Shown here: piece by piece, positions 52,264 to 60,382 of the stretch | Position numbering within the stretch: the first letter of the stretch is position 1 | How the letters are laid out: every line of letters starts with the position of its first letter | Assembly: GCF_001594015.1 (NCBI RefSeq) | Contig: NZ_LTBC01000001.1 | Location: forward strand, 62,001-126,000 | Source: Moorella mulderi DSM 14980 | Lineage (GTDB): Bacteria; Bacillota; DSM-521; Neomoorellales; Neomoorellaceae | Direction: 5' to 3' | DNA length: 64,000 nucleotides | The notes under the pieces: model-generated | Seen by the model: only the letters and a program-made list of their open reading frames with translations | Told to the model about the DNA's origin: nothing | Databases searched by the model: none | Position numbers and translations under genes: made by a program

Positions 52264-53619
52264 ATGAATTATATATTTTACCTCCTGTTTATTGCTTTGA
52301 CCCTGGTAGAAACCATAGCCGCAATCATCCTTTTCCACGCTTCACCCTTCCTGGCCTTCCTGGCCTTCGGGGGATCAAACGCCCTGGGGTTAGGGGCTTT
52401 AAAAGCTTTCCAGGGGCCCCCTTGCTCATTAACCCAGTCTCCGGTGGAAGAAGAGGATGAGATCGGCGGGACGGAAGGTATTTTCGCTTCTACCCTGCAG
52501 ATTGCCCATGAGACCCTGCCGGTATTACGCGGGGGGTTAAATGAAGCAACGGCCGCCAAGACGGCCGAAATCATCCAGAATATCACCGAAGTCCCGGCCA
52601 TAGCCATCACCGACCGCGAACACGTCCTGACCTTCCTGGGGGTAGGCTGCGACCAGCACCGGGCCGGTGACCGGATCTTAACGGAAGCCACGAAAGAAGT
52701 CATCGCCACGGGCAAGTTGAAGGTGGTGCATACCCCCCAGGGGCTCTGCTGCCCCAGGTATAATATGGGCTGTAACTGCCCTTTAAAAGCAGCCGTTATC
52801 GTTCCTTTAAAATGCCGGGAGGAAATTGTCGGCGCTTTAAAGCTCTACCAGACCCGGGAAGGGGTCTTCCCGCCCCAGATCATCCGCCTGGCCATTGGCC
52901 TGGCCGATCTTTTGAGCCTGCAAATCGAGCTGGCCGAGCTGGACCGCCAGCGCCAGCTCCTCACGGAAGCCCGGCTGGAAGCATTGAACGCCCAGATCAA
53001 CCCCCACTTCTTCTTTAATACCCTGAATACCATTATCAGCTTCAGCCGTACCGACCCGGAGCGGGCCCGCCGCTTGCTGATCCGCCTGGCCAGCCTCTTT
53101 CGCCGCACCTTAAACCGCCGCGGCAGCCTGACAACTTTGCGGGAAGAGCTGGAATGTGTCCGTACCTACCTGGTCCTGGAAAAGGCCCGTTTCGGTAGCA
53201 AATTCCGCTACTTCCAGGACGTACCGGTAGAATTGCTGGATTATCACATTCCTGTCCTCAGCCTGCAGCCGCTGGTAGAAAACGCCATCAACCACGGCCT
53301 GTTGCCCAAAGAGGGGCCCGGGATGATCAAAATATCCGGGCGCCTGGCAGGCAATGAGCTCCATTTAACCGTAAAGGATGACGGTGTCGGTATCCCGCCT
53401 GAGAAAATCCCCCTGGTTCTCCAGCCAGGATACGGGTCTGGTAACGGCGTCGGTTTAAGTAACGTCAACCTGCGCTTCCAAAATCTTTACGGCCCCGATT
53501 ACGGTTTGCGCCTGGATAGCAACGCTAACGGCACGACAGTTTTCCTGCGGGTGCCCGTTATCCGGCCGGCAGTCGTAAAAGACGCCTCAGCAAAGGAGTT
53601 GCTAGTCAATGAAGCTTAA
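52264..53619 (+). CDS. LytS-type sensor histidine kinase with GAF domain
   Basis: About 451 residues. One or two membrane segments occupy the first 40 residues (NYIFYLLFIALTLVETIAAIIL). A GAF-like domain (about 90-220) contains a Cys-rich loop (LCCPRYNMGCNCPL) typical of LytS relatives. The kinase part has phosphoacceptor His in INPHFFFNTLN, N box LVENAINHG, DDGVGIP and GVGLSNV. ATG 52264 is used, with GGGAG eight bases upstream. It ends within the start of its regulator gene. The proximity of acs suggests a metabolite-sensing role, which remains inference. Confidence 0.9.
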   Translation: MNYIFYLLFIALTLVETIAAIILFHASPFLAFLAFGGSNALGLGALKAFQGPPCSLTQSPVEEEDEIGGTEGIFASTLQIAHETLPVLRGGLNEATAAKTAEIIQNITEVPAIAITDREHVLTFLGVGCDQHRAGDRILTEATKEVIATGKLKVVHTPQGLCCPRYNMGCNCPLKAAVIVPLKCREEIVGALKLYQTREGVFPPQIIRLAIGLADLLSLQIELAELDRQRQLLTEARLEALNAQINPHFFFNTLNTIISFSRTDPERARRLLIRLASLFRRTLNRRGSLTTLREELECVRTYLVLEKARFGSKFRYFQDVPVELLDYHIPVLSLQPLVENAINHGLLPKEGPGMIKISGRLAGNELHLTVKDDGVGIPPEKIPLVLQPGYGSGNGVGLSNVNLRFQNLYGPDYGLRLDSNANGTTVFLRVPVIRPAVVKDASAKELLVNEA

Positions 53620-54370
53620 AGCCCTGATTGTGGATGACGAATACCCGGCGCGGCAGGAACTGCGCTTTATGCTCCAGGAGTTCAAAGATGTGGAAGTAGT
53701 GGGAGAAGCGACCAATGCCCGGGAGGCTTTGAATCTCGTCAGCGCCCTTGATTACACGGTGCTTTTCCTGGATATCAATATGCCCGGGATGAACGGCCTG
53801 GAACTCTCCCGGGCTATTCAAAAGCGACCCAACCCGCCCTTCATTATCTTTGTCACGGCCTATGAGGAGTACGCCCTGCAGGCCTTTGAAGTCAACGCCG
53901 TCGATTACCTTTTAAAGCCCTTCGATGAAAAACGCCTGCGCCAGGCCATTGATAAAGTCCGCCGCCTGGTGGAACAGCGCCAGCAGCAGCCGGCAACTCC
54001 TGAAGCAGGTCCCGGCAGCGACGGCAAGGGCCGCCTCAACCGCCTGCCGGTAGAAAAGGATGGCAAGACCATCCTCCTGGATCAAAACGACCTGATCTAT
54101 GCCTGTACCCAGGGGGATAATGTTTATTTAAAAACATTAAATGAACAATACCTAACCCGTTTTACCCTCAAAGAACTGGAAAACCGCCTGGACCCCCGGG
54201 TTTTCTTCCGCTGCCACCGCTGTTATATCGTCAACCTGACCAGGGTGCGGGAAATCGTTCCCTTCTTCAACGGCACCTACACCCTGATAATGGCCGACAA
54301 GCAGCAGAGCGAGGTGCCGGTGAGCCGCAACCAGGCCCGCAAGCTGAAAAGCCTCCTGGGCATCAATTAA
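53609..54370 (+). CDS. LytTR-family response regulator
   Basis: A 253-residue protein. The receiver domain (1-120) has acidic residues in IVDDEYPA, phosphoacceptor Asp in LFLDINMPG and Lys in LLKPFDEKR. After a Gln/Pro-rich linker comes a LytTR DNA-binding domain (DNVYLKTLNEQYLTR, FFRCHRCYIVNL). It overlaps the kinase gene by 11 bases, so they are a cognate pair. Target genes are unknown. Confidence 0.93.
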   Translation: MKLKALIVDDEYPARQELRFMLQEFKDVEVVGEATNAREALNLVSALDYTVLFLDINMPGMNGLELSRAIQKRPNPPFIIFVTAYEEYALQAFEVNAVDYLLKPFDEKRLRQAIDKVRRLVEQRQQQPATPEAGPGSDGKGRLNRLPVEKDGKTILLDQNDLIYACTQGDNVYLKTLNEQYLTRFTLKELENRLDPRVFFRCHRCYIVNLTRVREIVPFFNGTYTLIMADKQQSEVPVSRNQARKLKSLLGIN

Positions 54371-54433
54371 AATATTTTAAGCGGGCCAGCACCCGAAAAT
54401 CAGAAGGGGAAAAAGTAACCCAGGTAAGACCAA

Positions 54434-54470
54434 AGTAAGAAGTGGGAATTTAAAATAAGAAGTGGGTATT
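54434..54470. repeat. Degenerate TAAGAAGTGGGAATTT repeat, two units
   Basis: Two imperfect copies of TAAGAAGTGGG[AT]ATTT lie head to tail after the LytTR gene, part of the dispersed GAAGTGGG family. Confidence 0.5.
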
Positions 54471-54472
54471 TG

Positions 54473-54500
54473 AAAAGAGGCAGGAAGCTGCCTCTTTTTT
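54473..54500. terminator. Bidirectional intrinsic terminator
   Basis: AAAAGAGGCAG (54473-54483) and CTGCCTCTTTT (54488-54498) with a GAAG loop, then more T residues. It lies between the LytTR gene and the convergent coiled-coil gene. Confidence 0.88.
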
Positions 54501-54513
54501 TGAGCCATATAGT

Positions 54514-55218
54514 TTAGAAACCGTACCTGCTTGTTAATAAAACAGTTATTATTATAGCAATGGCGCTTATAATCACACCGGCTAAAGTATTCCTTTGACT
54601 CCTGCTGTACTCATGTAATTCCTGATGCAGTAAATTCAGCCTTTCCTCAAACCTGCTATATATTTCTCCCATTTCCTGGCGTAATCGGTTTGATTTGCTC
54701 TCCAAACGGTTAAGATCTTCTTTCATTTCCTGGCGCGACTGATTCAGTCTGCCTTTCAGGCCGTTGAGCCCGTCTTTAGTTTCCCGGCGCACCTCATTGA
54801 ATCTGTCTTCCATGCTGTCCAGTCTTTCTTTCATTTCCTGGCGCGTTTGATTCAATCTACTTTCCAGGCCGTTTAGACTTTCTTTCATTTCCTGCCGGGA
54901 TTGATTTAGCCTGCCTTCCAGCCCGTTTAGACCTTCTTTCATTTCCTGGCGTAAATTATCCAGTTTTACATCGATTTTCTTATCCAATTCGGCTACTTTT
55001 ATATCTATTCTTTGGTCCAGGGCTGCTATTTTTCCCTCTAAACTATCTTTTACACCGTCAATACGCTGGGATAAATTGTCTATCCTCAAGGAGAGGTTGT
55101 CCACCCGCTGGGCAAGGTGATAATAACCGAATTCCGCTATCTTAGGTTCCACGCCTTCCGAAGCCGCGGCAATCTCTTGCCTGGCGCCTTCTATTATCTC
55201 TTTTTCCGACATGGCCAT
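54514..55218 (-). CDS. Tail-anchored coiled-coil protein with 18-residue repeats
   Basis: About 234 residues. A short N-terminal region is followed by heptad-type coiled coil (QRIDGVKDSLEGKIAALDQRID), then about six copies of an 18-residue amphipathic unit like RQEMKEGLNGLEGRLNQS, and a single C-terminal membrane segment (NTLAGVIISAIAIIITVLLT). This resembles apolipoprotein-like repeats with an XhlA-like tail anchor; the bulk should lie in the cytoplasm. The function is unknown. ATG 55218 is chosen from the GGGGAAG site; earlier in-frame codons lack one. It is not clearly linked to its neighbours. Confidence 0.78.
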   Translation of the reverse strand: MAMSEKEIIEGARQEIAAASEGVEPKIAEFGYYHLAQRVDNLSLRIDNLSQRIDGVKDSLEGKIAALDQRIDIKVAELDKKIDVKLDNLRQEMKEGLNGLEGRLNQSRQEMKESLNGLESRLNQTRQEMKERLDSMEDRFNEVRRETKDGLNGLKGRLNQSRQEMKEDLNRLESKSNRLRQEMGEIYSRFEERLNLLHQELHEYSRSQRNTLAGVIISAIAIIITVLLTSRYGF

Positions 55219-55312
55219 CACTTCCCCTCTCCTTTCTGCTATTATTTTAACACTTTCCGGAGGGACCAACAAGCAAAATTTACCTGCCGGGTTCCTCGCA
55301 GGGTAATATGTC

Positions 55313-55345
55313 AAAAGGGAGGCAAATGCTTACCGCCTCCCTTTT
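55313..55345 (-). terminator. Intrinsic terminator of acr3
   Basis: AAAAGGGAGGC (55313-55323) and GCCTCCCTTTT (55335-55345) form a perfect 11-bp stem. On the minus strand it lies 30 bases past the acr3 stop codon. Confidence 0.85.
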
Positions 55346-55373
55346 CCTCTTCATTTCCCGTCTTATTTCCTAT

Positions 55374-56447
55374 TTATTTCCTCCTCGGTACAGCTCCATA
55401 GTACCGCCGCTGGAAGCTCAAGGCCACGTTCACCAGGCCGATCATCACCGGCACTTCAATCAAGGGCCCGATAACCGCCGCAAAGGCCTGGCCGGAATTG
55501 ATGCCGAAGACGGCCACGGCCACGGCTATGGCCAGCTCAAAGTTGTTGCTGGCGGCCGTAAAGGAGAGGGTGGTGGTTTGCTCATAGTTGACCCCCAGCC
55601 GCATGCTGAGGAAAAAGGAGATTAAGAACATGAGGACAAAATAACAGATTAGGGGAATGGCTACCCTGACCACATCCATGGGTAGAGAGACGATATACTG
55701 CCCTTTCAGGGAAAACATAACGACAATGGTAAATAACAGGGCGATTAGAGCCAGGGGGCTGATTTTGGGGACAAAGGTTTTCTCGTACCATTCTTTGCCC
55801 CTGGCTGGCATGAGGGTAAAGCGGGTGATAACGCCGGCCAGGAAGGGGATACCCAGGTAAATGGCCACGCTGGTGGCCACCTCGCCGATGGAGACGTGGA
55901 CTTTCATCCCCTGCAGGCCAAGCCACGCCGGCAGCAGGGTGATGAAAATATAAGCGTAAATTGAATAAAAGATAACCTGGAAGATGGAGTTTAGCGCCAC
56001 CAGGGCGGCGGCGTACTCGGCATCACCCCGGGCCAGGCTGTTCCAGACAATGACCATAGCAATGCATCGCGCCAGGCCGATTAAAATGAGGCCGGCCATG
56101 TATTCCGGGTAATTGTGTAAAAAGATAATGGCCAGGATAAACATCAGGATAGGGCCGATAATCCAGTTCTGAACGAGGGACAGGGCCATAACTCTGCCGT
56201 TGCGGAACACCTTGCCCAATTCCTCGTACTTGACCTTGGCCAGGGGCGGGTACATCATGACGATCAGGCCGATGGCGATGGGGATGGAAGTTGTTCCCAC
56301 AGACATTTTATTCAAGGCCTCCGCCACCCCGGGTACGATATAACCCAGGGCCACGCCGAAGGCCATGGCCAGGAAGATCCACAGGGTCAAAAAACGGTCC
56401 AGCAGGGATAACCTGCCCACGGGCTGATAGTTATTTGCTGGTGCCAT
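55374..56447 (-). CDS. acr3: Arsenite efflux transporter ACR3
   Basis: A 357-residue membrane protein with about 10 helices of the BART superfamily. The conserved Cys128 in [13 protein letters not shown], needed for arsenite binding in characterised ACR3 proteins, is present, as is the C-terminal [15 protein letters not shown] helix. It exports As(III). It lies 72 bases after arsR in the same direction, so the pair forms a minimal arsenite resistance operon without arsC. Confidence 0.94.
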   Translation of the reverse strand: MAPANNYQPVGRLSLLDRFLTLWIFLAMAFGVALGYIVPGVAEALNKMSVGTTSIPIAIGLIVMMYPPLAKVKYEELGKVFRNGRVMALSLVQNWIIGPILMFILAIIFLHNYPEYMAGLILIGLARCIAMVIVWNSLARGDAEYAAALVALNSIFQVIFYSIYAYIFITLLPAWLGLQGMKVHVSIGEVATSVAIYLGIPFLAGVITRFTLMPARGKEWYEKTFVPKISPLALIALLFTIVVMFSLKGQYIVSLPMDVVRVAIPLICYFVLMFLISFFLSMRLGVNYEQTTTLSFTAASNNFELAIAVAVAVFGINSGQAFAAVIGPLIEVPVMIGLVNVALSFQRRYYGAVPRRK

Positions 56448-56466
56448 GATTTAAATACTCCTCATT

Positions 56467-56492
56467 TTATTAGAGGTGAGAGGTAGAAAGTG
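56467..56492. repeat. Degenerate GTGAGAGGTAGAAAGTGCGAAGTGG repeat
   Basis: GAGGTGAGAGGTAGAAAGTG then GCGAAGTGGG between arsR and acr3; another member of the dispersed family. Confidence 0.35.
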
Positions 56493-56519
56493 CGAAGTGG
56501 GATCATCTGATCTCTTTCC

Positions 56520-56909
56520 CTAACGGTCACCGTCTTTACTACCCCTCTTCCGGGGCGGGCGGCAGGCAACCTTGGGGTTCTCCAGTAGCTGCAGCAGCTT
56601 ATGGTAGTCGGCAGTAAACTCTTTCTTTTCCGCTAGGGGCACATCCAGATAGGCCAGCCAGCCCTGGAGGACAGCGGCCAGTTTTTCTTTATTAAGGTGG
56701 TAAAATACCCACTGGCTCACTTTTTCCTCCCAGACCAGGTCCGCTTCCTTCAGGACCCGCAGGTGCTGGGAGATGGCCGGCTGGGTAATGCCCAGGATCT
56801 CTTCCAGCTCGCAGACGCACAGCTCCTGTTCGGCCAGCAGGGCAATAATCCGCAGCCGCAGGTGCTGGCCCAGGGCTTTAAAGGTCTTTTCCCACTCCTT
56901 CAATGTCAC
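56520..56909 (-). CDS. arsR: ArsR-family metalloregulator
   Basis: A 129-residue winged-helix repressor. The metal site ELCVCELEEI has Cys31 and Cys33, the classical As(III)/Sb(III) sensor motif on the recognition helix side, and TQPAISQHLRVLKEADLV is the DNA-reading helix. A third Cys lies near the C terminus (VACRPP). It should release the promoter upstream when arsenite binds, inducing acr3. Confidence 0.93.
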   Translation of the reverse strand: MTLKEWEKTFKALGQHLRLRIIALLAEQELCVCELEEILGITQPAISQHLRVLKEADLVWEEKVSQWVFYHLNKEKLAAVLQGWLAYLDVPLAEKKEFTADYHKLLQLLENPKVACRPPRKRGSKDGDR

Positions 56910-56942
56910 CCCCCTTCACCTCCTTTATAAGTCATTTGTTAT

Positions 56943-56971
56943 ATAATATTGGGCTTAAAGAACTTTGTCAA
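56943..56971 (-). promoter_or_regulatory. Promoter of the arsR-acr3 operon
   Basis: Minus-strand -35 TTGACA (56966-56971), 17-base spacer, -10 TATTAT (56943-56948). AT-rich near-symmetric sequence over the -10 (TATATAATATT) is a plausible ArsR site. Confidence 0.7.
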
Positions 56972-57063
56972 GTAGATTTAAGCGTCAAGCTTAATTTTAT
57001 CAGTCGGTGGCCAACCCGGAAGAACAAAGCAAAGGAAAACATTCTCCATTTTTATAGATCGTG

Positions 57064-57095
57064 GAGGGGGGCGTTAGCCCCCCCTTAGGGGGCTT
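57064..57095. repeat. Overlapping G/C hairpins downstream of the MOT1-like gene
   Basis: GGGGGC-GTTA-GCCCCC and AGCCCCC-loop-GGGGGCT share the same C-run, so only one can form at a time. On the plus strand the second is followed by TATTTAAA. The surrounding 56972-57177 has no gene. Confidence 0.5.
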
Positions 57096-57191
57096 ATTTA
57101 AAAATAGGCTCTTGCTATCATTTTCATCCTCCGTGGGTGCCACCAGCCGGCATGAATGCCTACTGATGTTCCTCCCTGCCCTATAAGGGCC

Positions 57192-58370
57192 TCAAAACCT
57201 TACCCATCCCCTCGCCAGAGCTTCATTTAACAATAACCCCACTACAAAAGCAACTCCCATATTCCACATCGCAAAACCCGCCGTGACCAGCGTAACGTAA
57301 AATTCCTGCCTGCTAGCAGAATCAGGTTTCGCCGTTAAAGCCAGCTCCGCCCCAGCAAAAAACAAAATCACGCCCAAAATGGCCGGGGGGAACAGCTGAA
57401 AAAGTATATTTACCCCATGATTAAAAAAGAGGGCAACTACAATAACCAGGGAGCCCAAGATAACCAGGGCTCCGCCGGTCCGGGCACCGAAACGTACGTG
57501 GCCGGCCATTCCTCCCGCTCCATGGCACATGGGTACCCCGCCAAAAAAAGGGGCCAGGAGGTTCATTAAGCCTGTGGAAATGGCAATTTTACCCTCGGTG
57601 ATACGCCTCGCAGGAAAGAGCTCGTTATTTTCCGCCACGATAGCAATAACGGCATTACCTAGAGTCAAAGGGACTTGCGGTAAGGCAAGGAGCAACGAAC
57701 CCCTGACCAGTTCGGGCCAGGTGAACCGGGCCAGGGTGAATTGCGGCAGGGATAAGCCTATACTTTTCTTTAAATCTACTATTAGCGCCGGGTTAGCGGC
57801 AAGGCTGGTGCCAATTCCTAACGCCAGCAACAAAAACATGACCGGAAATTTACGGTTACCCAGCAAGGTAAAGGCCACAATTAGCGCCACAGCCGCTAAG
57901 AAGTAATTTGTAGCCATGGAACGGATGCCTTCTACCATAAATGTAAAACCCAGGCCCAGCACAATCCCATGGACAACAGGTTTTTTGGCCAGGGCCGCCA
58001 CCCGGTCAATAATGCCTGTCAGCCCCAGGAATAACCATACCAACCCTGTAAAAAACCCGGCACCCCATATGGCTGCGGGTGTAAAACCTCCGGCCTGGGC
58101 AACAGAGCCAATACCGATGGCCTTCATGGGTTGAATGGGTATAGGCGTCTTATAAAAAAAACCGGCAATGATCTTGGCCAGGCCAAAGGCAAAAAGAAGG
58201 CCGGCAGGATCCATCTTTAAAATGGTTATGTAGGCCAGAACAAAGGGAATAAGGGTACCCAGGTCACCAAAAGCGCCGGCCCACTCAAGCAGATCATAGC
58301 GATTACCGGCTAAAAAGGAGGCTGCTTCTTTTTTTATGAGAAAGCTTGCCTTTGCTTTTTGAAAACCCAT
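57192..58370 (-). CDS. MOT1-like molybdate/sulfate transporter
   Basis: A 392-residue membrane protein with 10-12 helices. The two MOT1 family blocks are visible: AFGDLGTLIPF with PIPIQPMKAIG near the N terminus and FGGVPMCHGAGGMAGHVRFGARTG in the second half. Relatives in plants and algae carry molybdate with high affinity; bacterial members are mostly unstudied and were once called sulfate transporters. Given the Moco operon in the same window, molybdate or tungstate uptake is likely. A small hairpin (GCCCTATAAGGGC, 57178-57190) follows the stop codon. Confidence 0.85.
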   Translation of the reverse strand: MGFQKAKASFLIKKEAASFLAGNRYDLLEWAGAFGDLGTLIPFVLAYITILKMDPAGLLFAFGLAKIIAGFFYKTPIPIQPMKAIGIGSVAQAGGFTPAAIWGAGFFTGLVWLFLGLTGIIDRVAALAKKPVVHGIVLGLGFTFMVEGIRSMATNYFLAAVALIVAFTLLGNRKFPVMFLLLALGIGTSLAANPALIVDLKKSIGLSLPQFTLARFTWPELVRGSLLLALPQVPLTLGNAVIAIVAENNELFPARRITEGKIAISTGLMNLLAPFFGGVPMCHGAGGMAGHVRFGARTGGALVILGSLVIVVALFFNHGVNILFQLFPPAILGVILFFAGAELALTAKPDSASRQEFYVTLVTAGFAMWNMGVAFVVGLLLNEALARGWVRF

Positions 58371-58530
58371 TGCTAAAACACCTCCAACAAGACGTTATGA
58401 CTAAATAAACATATCGCTAATAAAATCATTCGCCTCTATAAACGTAATATCCTTCCTCAGGTGCCTTTTTTGCCCTTTATATCCAGCCTTGCAAATAAAC
58501 CTGTAGTTCTTTCATCAGACAAAGACACCG

Positions 58531-58560
58531 TTGACAATTACATCCTGGAGGTTGTATAAT
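58531..58560 (+). promoter_or_regulatory. Strong promoter of the Cys/His-rich mini-protein gene
   Basis: Perfect -35 TTGACA (58531-58536) and perfect -10 TATAAT (58555-58560) with an 18-base spacer. Such strength without an activator fits control by a repressor. Confidence 0.75.
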
Positions 58561-58569
58561 ATAATTAAA

Positions 58570-58596
58570 CTTATATATGCCAACGACATATATAAG
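58570..58596 (+). promoter_or_regulatory. 10-bp inverted-repeat operator
   Basis: CTTATATATG-N7-CATATATAAG, perfect over 10 bases each side, begins about two bases after the predicted transcription start. Position and symmetry suit a dimeric repressor, most simply the PadR protein encoded by the convergent neighbour. Confidence 0.7.
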
Positions 58597-58622
58597 CTAA
58601 TTACAGCATGGGGGGATTAAAT

Positions 58623-58838
58623 ATGTGCCAGTGTCACCACAGTCATGGCTATTACTATGGAGGCCATAGCGGTCATCAGGGCGGGTGCTGCTGCCATGGC
58701 CATCACCCCGGGGGCTTCCACCGTCACTATCTAACTGCAGTGGAGAAAAAAGACCGGCTGGAAGCATACCTTAAGGAACTACAGGCCGAAGTAAAAGCCG
58801 TGGAGGAAAGGCTGAAGGAACTGGGCGAAGGGGCTTAA
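58623..58838 (+). CDS. Cys/His-rich metal-binding mini-protein with coiled-coil tail (DUF5320-like)
   Basis: A 71-residue protein. The first 33 residues are crowded with Cys, His and Gly (MCQCHHSHGYYYGGH, QGGCCCHGHHPGG) and look suited to bind metal ions; the rest is a charged helix (KKDRLEAYLKELQAEVKAVEERLKEL) likely to form a coiled coil. ATG 58623 follows GGGGGG by seven bases, so the frame starts there and not 15 bases earlier. The 3' end overlaps the stop of the convergent padR gene by four bases. Function unknown; metal storage or sensing is inferred. Confidence 0.8.
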   Translation: MCQCHHSHGYYYGGHSGHQGGCCCHGHHPGGFHRHYLTAVEKKDRLEAYLKELQAEVKAVEERLKELGEGA

Positions 58839-59245
58839 TACCCCTTCGCCGCATCCGTGTCGTGCCCGCTAAAAAGTTTTTCATATCGCGCCAGGAAAGT
58901 TTCCAGGGCGGCTTTATTGCGCCGGATGGTCACCGCCCAGTCATGGAGGTAATCTACCCCTTCCGGGGTTATCTCATACCGGCGGCGGGCCGGTCCCGGG
59001 CCGCTGGTCGACCAGTGGGACCGCACCAGGCCTTCTTCCTCCAGGCGGCGTAAGTGGCGGTAAACGGCCCCGGCATCGGGAACGCCTTCCCATAATCCCA
59101 GGCGGTTCATGCTTTCCATCAGCTCGTAACCGTGGGTGGATTTCTCATAGAGCAGCAATAATAGGCAGGGCTGCAAAAAGCCTTCCATGCGAGCGCCGCG
59201 ACAATCGCAGCGATTGTGATGCCCGCCGGGTTCATAACCGCACAT
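58835..59245 (-). CDS. PadR-family regulator with Cys/His-rich N terminus
   Basis: A 136-residue winged-helix repressor. The PadR core shows LLLLYEKSTHGYELMESMNRLGLW, AVYRHLRRLEEEGLV and RRRYEITPEGVDYLHDW. Unusually the first 15 residues add GHHNRCDCRG, a possible metal-binding site like that of the mini-protein it opposes. It may sense metal and control the operator at 58570 and the permease genes on its other side. A minus-strand promoter reading TTGACG, 17 bases, TATCCT lies near 59302-59330. Confidence 0.88.
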   Translation of the reverse strand: MCGYEPGGHHNRCDCRGARMEGFLQPCLLLLLYEKSTHGYELMESMNRLGLWEGVPDAGAVYRHLRRLEEEGLVRSHWSTSGPGPARRRYEITPEGVDYLHDWAVTIRRNKAALETFLARYEKLFSGHDTDAAKGY

Positions 59246-59266
59246 GGATTCACTCCCTATCTGCTA

Positions 59267-59295
59267 TTTACATATGTGTGTTAATATACAATAAT
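59267..59295 (+). promoter_or_regulatory. Candidate promoter of the split permease genes
   Basis: TTTACA (59267-59272), 17-base spacer, AATAAT (59290-59295). It overlaps the divergent padR control region, so one regulator could act on both. Confidence 0.4.
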
Positions 59296-59356
59296 AGGAT
59301 AAACCAATAATTCCATCCCGTCAATAAGACGCTATAACATATAAAGGAGAGATGCC

Positions 59357-59839
59357 ATGTTTACCCTGCTTCTTTACCTGCTGGCCCTGGGCGGGCTGTT
59401 AATTTCTTTTTGGAAAGACCGCCATAAAACCCGGCTGGCTTTAATGAAAGGCTGGAAGGCCTTTACCAACATCTTACCCGACTTTGCTGTCGTCCTGGCC
59501 CTGATAGGGATCATGCTGACTTACCTGTCACCTCATACCATTGCCGCCCTGGTGGGCAAAAACAGCGGCTTCCCGGGCATGCTGGCCAGCTCCATAGTCG
59601 GCTCCGTTACCCTTATTCCCGGGTTTGTCGCCTTTCCCCTGGCCAAATCTTTGCTTGACCGGGGCGCTGGAATCATGCAGATGGCTGTCTTCGTTTCGAC
59701 CTTGATGATGGTGGGCGTCGTCACCGCTCCCCTGGAAAGCAGGTATTTCGGTAAAAAAGAAACTATCCTCCGTAATTCTTTGAGCTATGTCTTTTCCTTT
59801 ATCGTGGCTATTATCATCGGGATGGTGGTGGGAGCATGA
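59357..59839 (+). CDS. Permease half-protein A (DUF318/ArsP-like)
   Basis: A 160-residue membrane protein with about four or five helices. NILPDFAVVLALIGIMLTYLSP and GSVTLIPGFVAFPLAKSLLDRG match the half-repeat pattern of YraQ/ArsP-type permeases. Full-length relatives are about 300 residues; here the protein is split into two genes that overlap by four bases (ATGA). AAAGGAG before the ATG. It lacks the PFCSCS-type cysteines of the permease at the window end. Cargo unknown; metal or organometal export is suggested by the Cys/His-rich neighbours. Confidence 0.8.
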   Translation: MFTLLLYLLALGGLLISFWKDRHKTRLALMKGWKAFTNILPDFAVVLALIGIMLTYLSPHTIAALVGKNSGFPGMLASSIVGSVTLIPGFVAFPLAKSLLDRGAGIMQMAVFVSTLMMVGVVTAPLESRYFGKKETILRNSLSYVFSFIVAIIIGMVVGA

Positions 59840-60378
59840 AATTACTTAACTTAATTAAGACTTACCGCTACTTTTTATTAATCATTCTCTTTGACGTGGT
59901 AATAGCCTTCTTTCATCCAGGCACCGGCTATACAATTTTTAAATACACCGCCGGTAACTTTGCAGAAATGCTCTCCATTCTCCCGCCGATTTTTCTCCTC
60001 CTGGGCCTGCTGGATGTCTGGGTACCGCGGGAAACGATTATCCGCTACCTGGGTGAAGGCTCCGGCTTAAAGGGCATTGTCCTAAGCATAATACTGGGGG
60101 CGGCCGCCGCCGGGCCCCTTTACGGTGCCTTCCCAGTGGCCGCCGTCATGGCGAAGAAAGGCACCAAATACAGCAACATTATTATTTTCCTCTGTTCCTG
60201 GTCGACTTTAAAAATCCCAATGTTCCTGTTTGAAATGTCAGCCCTGGGCATAAAGTTTGCCCTGACCCGCTGGCTGGTCAACATCCCCGGGATACTGGCG
60301 ATTGCTTATATTATCGACCGCCTCATAGGAGCGGAAAACAAAGCGGAATTCTACCGGCGCCAGATGGCAAATCCATAG
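59836..60378 (+). CDS. Permease half-protein B (DUF318/ArsP-like)
   Basis: A 180-residue membrane protein with about five helices, second half of the split permease. Seen: MLSILPPIFLLLGLLDVWVPRETIIRYLG and the Gly/Ala-rich GAAAAGPLYGAFPVAAVMAKKG, which corresponds to the signature block of the family. Its ATG overlaps the stop of half A, so the two should be made in equal amounts and assemble as a heterodimer. It is convergent with the Fe-S protein gene, five bases apart. Confidence 0.82.
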   Translation: MKLLNLIKTYRYFLLIILFDVVIAFFHPGTGYTIFKYTAGNFAEMLSILPPIFLLLGLLDVWVPRETIIRYLGEGSGLKGIVLSIILGAAAAGPLYGAFPVAAVMAKKGTKYSNIIIFLCSWSTLKIPMFLFEMSALGIKFALTRWLVNIPGILAIAYIIDRLIGAENKAEFYRRQMANP

Positions 60379-60382
60379 CGGC

